A DNA stretch of 13,677 nt from Patescibacteria group bacterium (GTDB taxonomy: Bacteria; Patescibacteriota; Gracilibacteria; UBA1369; LOWO2-01-FULL-3). Both the position numbers and the translations under genes were made by a program. Below are positions 7,167-12,825 of this stretch, in pieces (position 1 is the stretch's first letter; each line of letters begins with the position of its first letter). The stretch is taken from the NCBI GenBank assembly GCA_018818755.1, contig JAHIRL010000110.1, positions 1 through 13,677 on the forward strand. Reading direction: 5' to 3'. The notes beneath the pieces were generated by a model. The model ran no database searches. It worked only from the letters and a program-made list of their open reading frames with translations, and was not told where the DNA came from.

Positions 7167-7185
7167 TGCCTCACTAAATAATCAA
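7138..7185 (+). repeat. Promoter-leader repeat, copy 2
   Basis: Same element order as 3550-3596: TTGACAAA, a CCCC-ACC block, TAAAA, and the identical TCACTAAATAATCAA (7171-7185), seven bases before the ATG. One single-base length difference lies between the -35 and the identical block. Confidence 0.7.
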
Positions 7186-7191
7186 AATCGC

Positions 7192-8082
7192 ATGGAGAAA
7201 GGCGACAAAACCATAGAAAATCACTCCGACCATGAAGATGAGTTAAAACCGGATTTAGCAGACCCCACGGTAAAAAAACACCAGGAAACAATAAAACTCC
7301 TCACCTACAACACCTGCTACGGCCTTAAATCAAACACTTTAATAAGCGCCTACAATTCGACTTATAGAGTCGTACACGCACGAAAAGACCCCGAAGAAAT
7401 TTCTCAAAAATCTGATTTTTCCGAAGTTTTCGACATGATCAAAGAACACTCCCCCAACATCGTTGTCCTAAACGAAATTTTTGATGATCTGCAAACCAAG
7501 CCGGTTCTGGAAGAATTAGAAAAAATGGGCTTCAAATACAATTTTGTAGGAAATTCAGGTCATCACACCAAACCTCTAATCGTCTCAACAGTACTTGCAA
7601 GCAAGCTGCCTTGCGAAAACACCAACATCCATTTTACCTTCCCAGAAGGCCTGCCCGGCTCGGGTGGAGGTGCGGTCGGTGTTTATTTTAAAGAAATGGA
7701 CTTGTTCCTTTTGGGCTTCCACATCGCCTGCGTCCAAAAACACCTTGTCCCCCAACTCAAAGAAATCGACGACTTTTACGAAAGAATTAAATCCAAATAC
7801 AAAAATATAATTCTCACGGGCGATTTCAACAGAGAATACGAATTTTACAAAAAACGCTCCGCTGCCTTAAAAGAATTCAATTTCGTCAAAGAAAAAAGAA
7901 CTTTCCCCTCTTTCTTCCCCATCTACAAACCTTTCAGCTTTCTCTCCCCAAACCTCGTCGTAGGCCAGGTCGACAACATTTTCTACAAAGGCGACATCAA
8001 AGTCCTCAACTCCAAAGTCCTCGACGGAAAAAGATCCGACCACAAGCCGATAATCGCGGAGCTTATTTTGCAAAAGTGTTGA
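7192..8082 (+). CDS. Endonuclease/exonuclease/phosphatase-fold hydrolase
   Basis: The 296-residue protein carries the full active-site set of the EEP superfamily (DNase I, ExoIII and inositol-phosphatase relatives). These are LLTYNTCYG with Asn40, IVVLNEIF with Glu95, a FHIA histidine, ILTGDFN (Asp211, Asn213), GQVDNIFY and the terminal SDHKP (Asp283-His284). These residues bind a divalent metal and cut phosphodiester or phosphate-ester bonds. Which substrate it uses (DNA, RNA, lipid or nucleotide) cannot be told. About 30 charged residues precede the fold, with no signal peptide. ATG 7192 is taken as the start; the longer frame begins at the TTG of the promoter. It is transcribed from its own promoter, a copy of the one driving the upstream kinase/radical SAM operon, but its base composition is that of resident genes. 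Confidence 0.88.
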   Translation: MEKGDKTIENHSDHEDELKPDLADPTVKKHQETIKLLTYNTCYGLKSNTLISAYNSTYRVVHARKDPEEISQKSDFSEVFDMIKEHSPNIVVLNEIFDDLQTKPVLEELEKMGFKYNFVGNSGHHTKPLIVSTVLASKLPCENTNIHFTFPEGLPGSGGGAVGVYFKEMDLFLLGFHIACVQKHLVPQLKEIDDFYERIKSKYKNIILTGDFNREYEFYKKRSAALKEFNFVKEKRTFPSFFPIYKPFSFLSPNLVVGQVDNIFYKGDIKVLNSKVLDGKRSDHKPIIAELILQKC

Positions 8083-8111
8083 CAAAATTTGAAAATCCGG
8101 TAAAGTATAAT
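8079..8111 (+). promoter_or_regulatory. Promoter of the 8134-8745 gene
   Basis: TTGACA (8079-8084) overlaps the stop codon TGA (8080-8082) of the upstream gene. Two -10 candidates follow: TAAAGT (8101-8106) at a 16-base spacing, or a perfect TATAAT (8106-8111) at a long 21-base spacing. ATG is at 8134. Confidence 0.5.
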
Positions 8112-8133
8112 CTTAAAATGTAAACTAAAATAC

Positions 8134-8745
8134 ATGTTAAAACCAGAAAAAACAACACTTAAGCCCGAAATTTTAAAAAGCTATAATGCAGAGAGTTTTG
8201 CAGAAGATGCGTCGGAAGTAATTGAAAATAGTCAACTTTCCATCGTAAAAAAGAAGGATTCAACAGGCATTACTGACTTATTGTACATTATTGACGAAAA
8301 TGGAACCGAACTAACAGGTGGGTACGAGAGTTTTGAATGGAATCAATACGACGATGGAGACAGGACAACAGTTCTTGTAATTGGAAAAAGGGGAGGTCAG
8401 AAGCAACTACTCATATTACCCGAGACTCCGTCAAGTGACTCAAGTATTGTACTTTCTCAAAGATTTCATGACCTATACTTTAGGCAAGATCTGGGAAATA
8501 TTTTCTTAGCCAAGTGCGGAGGCTTATCGCATATTTTGGATCCACAAACTGGAAAGCTCACCGCAAACGGTTATCACAAATACTTTATGCGCAGCGGGAA
8601 ATTGATTGGAAGGCTAGGAGTAAATGAAGATGAAATCTACAGAAAAAGTGCAAAAGAAGCCTTCCCCCCAGATCAGGAAAATGGAGAAGTTCATAATTTA
8701 CTAGGCAAAATCTCTGACTACTTAAAGGGAGTATTTCGTAAATAA
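8134..8745 (+). CDS. Hypothetical protein, 203 residues, beta-rich repeats
   Basis: I do not recognise a named family. After about 35 residues of charged N-terminus, the middle section alternates short beta strands with D/N-G turns: LLYIIDENGTELTGGYESFEW, then FLAKCGGLSHILDPQTGKL and ANGYHKYFMRSGKLIGRLG. This recalls the repeating blades of WG-type or propeller proteins, but there are too few copies for a full propeller. The C-terminus is helical (IYRKSAKEAF, LLGKISDYLKGVFRK). No signal peptide or membrane helix is seen. It is a single gene with its own promoter, and the DNA is AT-rich like the other orphans in this region. Confidence 0.75.
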   Translation: MLKPEKTTLKPEILKSYNAESFAEDASEVIENSQLSIVKKKDSTGITDLLYIIDENGTELTGGYESFEWNQYDDGDRTTVLVIGKRGGQKQLLILPETPSSDSSIVLSQRFHDLYFRQDLGNIFLAKCGGLSHILDPQTGKLTANGYHKYFMRSGKLIGRLGVNEDEIYRKSAKEAFPPDQENGEVHNLLGKISDYLKGVFRK

Positions 8746-8764
8746 TCCATAGACGAACAATCTC

Positions 8765-8781
8765 TCCTGATAGGACTTTTT
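8765..8781 (+). terminator. Weak possible intrinsic terminator
   Basis: A four-base stem TCCT/AGGA with a three-base loop (8765-8775) is followed by CTTTTT. It lies 20 bases after the preceding stop codon. The stem is too short to be confident. Confidence 0.2.
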
Positions 8782-8860
8782 CTCATGGCGGGAGGGAGTT
8801 AAGCTCAATCCGAACTTATTTTTGGGGGAAATAAATTTTCGTTTGGGCCTTATGGCGCAG

Positions 8861-8889
8861 TTGACTTTTAAGGAGGAAGGACGTATAAT
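8861..8889 (+). promoter_or_regulatory. Strong sigma70-type promoter for the 8919-9290 gene
   Basis: TTGACT (8861-8866), a 17-base spacer and a perfect TATAAT (8884-8889). The spacer contains AAGGAGGAAGG, a perfect Shine-Dalgarno look-alike. It lies about 40 bases before the ATG and upstream of the predicted transcription start, so it cannot serve translation. Confidence 0.75.
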
Positions 8890-8918
8890 AAACTATGTAA
8901 GTATTTATAATTTCAAAT

Positions 8919-9290
8919 ATGAGCAACTCAGAAACATCCTACTCTCATGACCAAATGTCGCTACCGCTAGATGAGAATTTGACAGTAGAGACAGTCATAG
9001 CAGAATTAAGTTCAATTCTTAATATGAGCGATGAAGAGCTATATGAAAAATTTCCAAGATTGAAAGGTTTTGATGGATATTTAAGATTAGAAAGATCAAC
9101 TAATGAGGTTACAACACACCATGAATCAGGAGGATCTGTTACCACAATGGAGCCAAATAAAGCTCTTTGCATTGGCGCCCATAGCAAAGAAGGTGAGGTG
9201 TTATTTGCATATTTTCTTCAGACAGATGGAAGTGTAAGGGGAGCAGAATACAAAGATGGGTTCGTATTGCCTATGAATGATATCTCTTAG
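8919..9290 (+). CDS. Hypothetical small acidic protein, 123 residues
   Basis: No family is recognised. The first half is acidic and probably helical (VETVIAELSSILNMSDEELYEKF). The second half is beta-like (DGYLRLERST, VTTHHESGGSVTTM, KALCIGAHSKEGEVLFAYFL, ending DGFVLPM). It has no membrane segment or signal peptide. Codon use is AT-rich, and the gene stands alone behind one of the best promoters in the window, so it may be well expressed. It converges with the minus-strand tRNA-Asp, whose 3' end is 47 bases away. Reality of the gene rests on promoter, length and a normal-looking protein. Confidence 0.7.
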   Translation: MSNSETSYSHDQMSLPLDENLTVETVIAELSSILNMSDEELYEKFPRLKGFDGYLRLERSTNEVTTHHESGGSVTTMEPNKALCIGAHSKEGEVLFAYFLQTDGSVRGAEYKDGFVLPMNDIS

Positions 9291-9337
9291 AATCAGAAAG
9301 AAAGAATCAACTATCAATTTTTCAATCTAATTTTTCA

Positions 9338-9414
9338 TGGCGGAACGGACGGGACTCGAACCCGCGACCTCCTGCGTGACAGGCAGGCGTTCTAACCAGC
9401 TGAACTACCGCTCC
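9338..9414 (-). tRNA. tRNA-Asp (anticodon GTC)
   Basis: A 77-base tRNA on the minus strand with CCA encoded. The acceptor stem GGAGCGG pairs with CCGTTCC (one G-T), and the D-arm contains AGCTGGTTAGA. The anticodon stem CCTGC/GCAGG holds loop CTGTCAC with anticodon GTC. The T-arm has the GTTCGAGTC core, and the discriminator is G followed by CCA (9340-9338). It is very close to the E. coli tRNA-Asp sequence as I remember it. No clear terminator or strong promoter was identified around it. Confidence 0.97.
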
Positions 9415-9476
9415 GCAATATTTCAAAAAGCAGGGAGAAGATAATATATTCATCAGCAAAACACAATAGAATTTTC

Positions 9477-9500
9477 CCAAAGTCCGCATGGGCACTTTGG
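9477..9500. repeat. Inverted repeat between tRNA-Asp and glycosyltransferase
   Basis: Perfect seven-base arms CCAAAGT (9477-9483) and ACTTTGG (9494-9500) enclose a ten-base GC-rich loop. No T-tract follows on either strand, so it does not look like an intrinsic terminator. Confidence 0.45.
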
Positions 9501-9512
9501 CGCCCCCTCCCA

Positions 9513-9549
9513 TTTTTCAAAAATTCAAAATTTTTGAAATTTTGAAAAA
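9513..9549. repeat. AT-rich near-perfect palindrome
   Basis: The left arm 9513-9530 and right arm 9531-9549 are reverse complements apart from one mismatch and one extra base. They are built of TTTTTC, AAAA, TTC and AAAA blocks mirrored on the right side. It lies 50 bases before the glycosyltransferase start, so it may be a terminator-like hairpin or a protein-binding site. Confidence 0.5.
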
Positions 9550-9599
9550 ACGCAGCCCCCACTCTTCCCCCATCCCCAAACCTTTGCTAAACTTCCGGC

Positions 9600-10676
9600 A
9601 TGAAAATAGGAATCGATTGCAGAATGTTCAGCTCCAGCTTCACCGGCATCGGCCGCTACTGTTTTGAGCTGGTCCGACATCTCGAGCAGACACCCCACGA
9701 ATATGTCCTTTTCCTCAACGATCCCCAATTCAAAGACTTTAAAGCCCCCAAAAACTGCAAAAAAGTAAGAGTAAATGCCCCCCACTATTCCCTCAAAGAG
9801 CAAACCACCTTTCTCCACGCCCTAAACAAAGAAAAGCTAGACCTCATGCATTTCCCCCACTTCAATGTCCCCCTTTTCTACCGCCACCCCTACATAGTCA
9901 CAATTCACGATCTCACCCTCACATATTTCCCCGGGAAAAAACTCAACCGCTGGTATCACCGCTTCGCCTACCACCTCATCATCAAAAATGCCACCCGCCG
10001 CGCCAAAAAAATCATTGCCGTATCCGAAAATACTAAAAAAGACATCATCAACGAGCTCAAAATCAACCCTCAAAAAATCATCACAATCCACAACGGCATC
10101 GGCAACGAATTTCACCCAATCCCCCACCCCAACTCCCCCACAAAAAACCCCTTCCTCCTATACACCGGCGTTTGGCGCAACCACAAAAACATCCCCGCCC
10201 TAATAGAAGCCCTCGCCATTCTCCGCAACGACCACAAACTCGACCTCGACCTGATAATCACCGGCCGCCCAGACCCCGCCTACCCTGAGATAAAAGAATC
10301 AGTCGCCCGCCACAAACTCGAATCCCACACCCACTTCCCCGGCCTCGTCCCCGAAAAAGAGCTCATAAACCTCTACAACGCAGCTCTCTTCTATGTTTTT
10401 CCATCCCTCTACGAAGGTTTCGGATTTCCGCCCCTGGAAGCCATGAAGTGCGGCACTCCCGCAGTGGTCAGCAACCGCTCCTGTATACCCGAAATTTGCG
10501 GAGATGCAGCGGTTTACTTCAACCCGGAAGACCCACAAGACATTGCCAAAAAAATCGCCACCCTATATAAAGACCCCGACGCCCAGGCCGAACTGATAGA
10601 AAAAGGAATCGTCCAGGCCCAAAAATTCACCTGGCCGCAAGCAGTAAAAGAAACTTATAAACTATATGAGCTTTGA
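9600..10676 (+). CDS. GT4-type glycosyltransferase
   Basis: The 358-residue protein is a GT-B fold retaining glycosyltransferase that moves a sugar from a nucleotide or lipid donor to a glycan or lipid acceptor. The N-terminal domain starts IGIDCRMFSSSFTGIGRY with the usual glycine-rich acceptor loop and includes YIVTIHDLTLTYFPG and KIIAVSENTKKDII. The C-terminal donor domain has FLLYTGVWRNHKNIPALIEAL, FPGLVPEKELINLYNAA and the E-x7-E motif in YEGFGFPPLEAMKCGTP (Glu272, Glu280). It ends KFTWPQAVKETYKLYEL. Mannosyltransferase-like annotations are common for such proteins, but the sugar cannot be read here. Codon third positions are strongly C-biased. The TGA stop overlaps the next gene by 11 bases. 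Confidence 0.92.
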   Translation: MKIGIDCRMFSSSFTGIGRYCFELVRHLEQTPHEYVLFLNDPQFKDFKAPKNCKKVRVNAPHYSLKEQTTFLHALNKEKLDLMHFPHFNVPLFYRHPYIVTIHDLTLTYFPGKKLNRWYHRFAYHLIIKNATRRAKKIIAVSENTKKDIINELKINPQKIITIHNGIGNEFHPIPHPNSPTKNPFLLYTGVWRNHKNIPALIEALAILRNDHKLDLDLIITGRPDPAYPEIKESVARHKLESHTHFPGLVPEKELINLYNAALFYVFPSLYEGFGFPPLEAMKCGTPAVVSNRSCIPEICGDAAVYFNPEDPQDIAKKIATLYKDPDAQAELIEKGIVQAQKFTWPQAVKETYKLYEL

Positions 10677-10974
10677 ATCTTTCCAAAAATTCGTTCCCCG
10701 CGCCATCAACAAATATGGCATAAGCAAGGAGGCCCACGCCGCCGAAATTTGTCACTACGCCCGCCTCACTATCCCCGAACTTTTCAGCACTCATCCCGAG
10801 CCCGAAAAGAATATCACCCCCGCCCGCTACCAAGATGGCGAAATAGTTTTTAATGTTTCCTCCCCCACCTGGGGTCAGGAAGTTATTATGCGTAAGCCAA
10901 AAATCATCGATGAAATTAACAAAAAAGCTGGCCATGAAGTAATCAAAAAGCTCCGTACTCAACTTTTTTCTTGA
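10666..10974 (+). CDS. DciA/DUF721-like protein
   Basis: This 102-residue protein matches the DUF721 pattern: a basic N-terminal helix, then ITPARYQDGEIVFNVSSPTWGQEVIM, where members have a hydrophobic strand followed by a conserved S-x-x-W-x-x-E/Q, and a final helix plus IKKLRTQLF. In many bacteria this fold belongs to DciA, which interacts with and helps load the replicative helicase. Whether this copy has that role is inferred. ATG 10666 lies inside the end of the glycosyltransferase gene, so translation is probably coupled. Its TGA stop (10972-10974) falls within the -35 hexamer of the rpsP promoter. Confidence 0.7.
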   Translation: MSFESFQKFVPRAINKYGISKEAHAAEICHYARLTIPELFSTHPEPEKNITPARYQDGEIVFNVSSPTWGQEVIMRKPKIIDEINKKAGHEVIKKLRTQLFS

Positions 10975-10998
10975 CTTTAAAACTTTACTAGATAAAAT
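10971..10998 (+). promoter_or_regulatory. Promoter of rpsP
   Basis: TTGACT (10971-10976), a 16-base spacer and TAAAAT (10993-10998), with predicted transcription start near 11005 and the TTG start codon at 11030. The -35 overlaps the stop codon of the upstream gene. Confidence 0.65.
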
Positions 10999-11029
10999 AG
11001 ACCCGCATTTATCCGCTAAGAATAATACA

Positions 11030-11551
11030 TTGCTAAAGATCAGACTAAGCCGTACAGGTAAAAAAAGCCAGCCAAGCTTCCAAATTCTTGTTCAGGAGCA
11101 CACTCTCCAATTGAAGGGAAAATTTATTGAGAAACTCGGTTACTACAACCCCACAGTAAAAGATAAACCTTCAGAGATTGATCTTGACCGTGTAAAATAT
11201 TGGATTGGAAAGGGCGCACAGCCTACTGATGCTGTCGCAGTTTTGCTAAAGGCTAAAGGCATGGACGGTATGGACAAATATATTGCCCCACGAGATAAGA
11301 AGAAGAAAAAGAAGAATGACACTGACGAAGCGAAAGCGGAGTCAGCATCTCCCGTAGCACCAGCGGAGTCAACTTCTCCGGAAGAGCCACCGGCCGAAGC
11401 TGAAGAAATTCCAAAAGAAGAATCTCCTGTGGAGGAAGCACCAGCCGAAGCACCAGCCGAAGAGCCAAAAGCCGAAGAAGCGCCAGCTGCAGAAGATGCT
11501 CCAAAAGAAGAAGCCCCAGCTGAGGCTGAAGAGCCAAAAACCACAGAATAA
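11030..11551 (+). CDS. rpsP: Ribosomal protein S16 with long acidic C-terminal extension
   Basis: S16 is a small-subunit protein needed for 30S assembly. Residues 1 to about 88 are ordinary S16 (MLKIRLSRTGKKSQPSFQIL, GKFIEKLGYYNP, IDLDRVKYWIGKGAQPTDAV, VLLKAKGM). The family usually ends near there, at 75-90 residues. This copy continues through a lysine run (PRDKKKKKKN) into about 75 residues of low-complexity E/A/P sequence with EAPAEAPAEEPKAEEAP-type repeats, reaching 173 residues. The start is a TTG at 11030, the only codon that yields the normal KIRL beginning. The tail is coded partly by a tandem 12-base unit. khpA follows after 36 bases, as in many bacterial rpsP operons. Confidence 0.95.
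   Translation: MLKIRLSRTGKKSQPSFQILVQEHTLQLKGKFIEKLGYYNPTVKDKPSEIDLDRVKYWIGKGAQPTDAVAVLLKAKGMDGMDKYIAPRDKKKKKKNDTDEAKAESASPVAPAESTSPEEPPAEAEEIPKEESPVEEAPAEAPAEEPKAEEAPAAEDAPKEEAPAEAEEPKTTE
11435..11458 (+). repeat. Tandem 12-base repeat inside the rpsP tail
   Basis: Two exact copies of GAAGCACCAGCC (11435-11446 and 11447-11458) code for EAPA-EAPA. Related GAAG-x-GCC units continue to about 11530. This suggests the tail grows by slippage. Confidence 0.7.
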
Positions 11552-11587
11552 TCTTTTTTATACTCATTATTCTCTAACCCACGAGAA

Positions 11588-11851
11588 ATGGCAGACGAAA
11601 CATTCGCAGATCAGCATTTTGTGCAATTCGTTGTACAGCAGATTGTTGATAATCCGGATGATGTTGTTGTCGAGAGACAAGTTGACGAAATGGGCGTACT
11701 AATCACGCTAAAAGTCAACAAAGACGACATGGGTAAGATTATCGGGAAAGACGGACAAACAGCGAAAGCCATCCGAGTCCTTCTTCGCATAATCGGCTCC
11801 AAGAACAACGCGCGTGTCAACTTAAAGATAGTTGAACCGGAAGAAGCATAA
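11588..11851 (+). CDS. khpA: KH-domain RNA-binding protein KhpA (YlqC family)
   Basis: The 87-residue single KH domain has the classic core VLITLKVNKDDMGKIIGKDG with the GxxG loop GKDG at 53-56, followed by QTAKAIRVLLRIIGS and a final strand RVNLKIVEPEE. KhpA proteins bind RNA, often together with a Jag/KhpB partner, and affect cell shape or ribosome-related processes. Its position right after rpsP is the conserved arrangement. The 36-base gap contains no promoter or ribosome-binding motif, so it is read from the rpsP promoter. Confidence 0.93.
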   Translation: MADETFADQHFVQFVVQQIVDNPDDVVVERQVDEMGVLITLKVNKDDMGKIIGKDGQTAKAIRVLLRIIGSKNNARVNLKIVEPEEA

Positions 11852-11860
11852 GTGTAGAAT
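11832..11860 (+). promoter_or_regulatory. Possible promoter of the VirB2-like gene
   Basis: TTGAAC (11832-11837), a 17-base spacer and TAGAAT (11855-11860), straddling the end of khpA. ATG is at 11891. Read-through from rpsP is also possible. Confidence 0.45.
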
Positions 11861-11890
11861 TAAAGTAAGTTACCTCTAATATTTTTTCCT

Positions 11891-12280
11891 ATGGCCACAA
11901 GAATAACGGGAGATGTTGATTATACAACAAAAAGTGACAGCATCATTGATGCCGCCCAAAATTATGATATCCTCGAAATAATCAACCGCGGACTCGCCTA
12001 CGCAATCATCATTGCGGGGTTTTTGTCTGTAGTTTTCATCTTTGTAGGTGGAATTTCTTTTATCCTTTCAGGTGGGCAGGAAGAAAAAATCAAATCCGCA
12101 GTTAGCACCATTCGCTACGCCATCGTCGGCTTAATCATCACAATCCTCGCTACCGTGATTATTGGTACGGTAGGAAAAGCCCTCGGCCTAAACATCATCG
12201 AATACATCCAATTTGGCCAAGTAATCGAAACCATCAAGTCCATCACATCCAGTGGCGGCGACACCATGAGCCTGGACTAG
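11891..12280 (+). CDS. TrbC/VirB2-like two-helix membrane protein
   Basis: The 129-residue protein has a polar N-terminus of about 30 residues and two hydrophobic segments (about 33-60, INRGLAYAIIIAGFLSVVFI onward, and 75-98, YAIVGLIITILATVIIG). A short polar loop SGGQEEKIKSA lies between them. A G-G-I-x-F-I-x-S-G-G loop between two helices is typical of VirB2/TrbC pilin-like proteins and of pilin-like proteins common in CPR genomes. Such proteins form the pilus subunit or membrane part of type IV secretion and conjugation machines. No other secretion gene is in the window, and no clear cleavable signal is present, so the role is inferred. It may be transcribed from its own promoter inside the end of khpA. 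Confidence 0.65.
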   Translation: MATRITGDVDYTTKSDSIIDAAQNYDILEIINRGLAYAIIIAGFLSVVFIFVGGISFILSGGQEEKIKSAVSTIRYAIVGLIITILATVIIGTVGKALGLNIIEYIQFGQVIETIKSITSSGGDTMSLD

Positions 12281-12282
12281 TC

Positions 12283-12311
12283 TTGACAGAGGGTGCTAAA
12301 AATGGGATAAT
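12283..12311 (+). promoter_or_regulatory. Strong promoter of the 12346-12825 gene
   Basis: TTGACA (12283-12288), a 17-base spacer and GATAAT (12306-12311), 35 bases before the ATG. The -35 begins two bases after the stop codon of the preceding gene. Confidence 0.75.
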
Positions 12312-12345
12312 TATTGAGGTTCAAGATAATTAACTCTTTCTATTT

Positions 12346-12825
12346 ATGACAAACGAAGATAATAACGAAAACCTAGGATTAGGTGCAGCTGAAAGCATGG
12401 AGGGATCATCATATGCTGATAATTCTGTTGATCACGAGAGTGAAAGCACAAAGACAGCGGCTCTCGAGGTATTAAATACAAGAACAGAGGCTGCTAAAAA
12501 AACTTTGGAAGGAATTTTTGCATTACCTGTTTTTAACGAAATGACAGCTGGTATGAAGACAAGGCTAATCCAATTATTCGCAAAAGAGGCTGAGAAAATG
12601 GAAAAAGACAAATCTTCATACTTCAATTCAAGTCGGATAGTTCAGGGAACATTTATGTTCGGCATACATACAATAAAACCTGGAACAGTAGATTCTATTG
12701 TCAATTCTTTATTGGGTTACGTAGTCGGAAGCCCACGTTCGAGGATGATTTCTGGTTTAAATAGAGCCCTGAAAAACATCACTACCGAGGCAACCGCAAG
12801 AGAAATTGCTTCAAAATTAAACTAG
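12346..12825 (+). CDS. Hypothetical protein, 159 residues
   Basis: No family is recognised. The first 35 residues are acidic and low in complexity (MTNEDNNENLGLGAAESMEG, DHESEST) and likely disordered. The rest is mainly helical (TAALEVLNTRTEAAKKTLEG, GMKTRLIQLFAKEAEKMEKD, SRMISGLNRALKNITTEATA). There are no convincing membrane helices or catalytic motifs. The DNA is AT-rich with G at least as common as C on the plus strand, like the other orphan genes. It has a dedicated strong promoter. Its TAG stop (12823-12825) overlaps the TAG of the convergent minus-strand gene within one CTAG. Confidence 0.72.
   Translation: MTNEDNNENLGLGAAESMEGSSYADNSVDHESESTKTAALEVLNTRTEAAKKTLEGIFALPVFNEMTAGMKTRLIQLFAKEAEKMEKDKSSYFNSSRIVQGTFMFGIHTIKPGTVDSIVNSLLGYVVGSPRSRMISGLNRALKNITTEATAREIASKLN

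Noticed and set aside
8746..8860. Possible small RNA or riboswitch between two orphan genes
   Set aside because: Only weak short stems were found (TTATTT/AAATAA around 8817-8835), and no known riboswitch core could be recognised.
8870..8880. AAGGAGGAAGG as a ribosome-binding site
   Set aside because: It is about 40 bases before the ATG and sits between the -35 and -10 boxes, so it would not be in the mRNA.
9322..9513. Minus-strand open frame containing QLVRTPACHAGGRGFESR
   Set aside because: This is the well-known spurious translation of a tRNA gene, here tRNA-Asp at 9338-9414.
11143..11544. Minus-strand Ser/Ala/Gly-rich open frame
   Set aside because: It is the antisense shadow of the repetitive rpsP tail.
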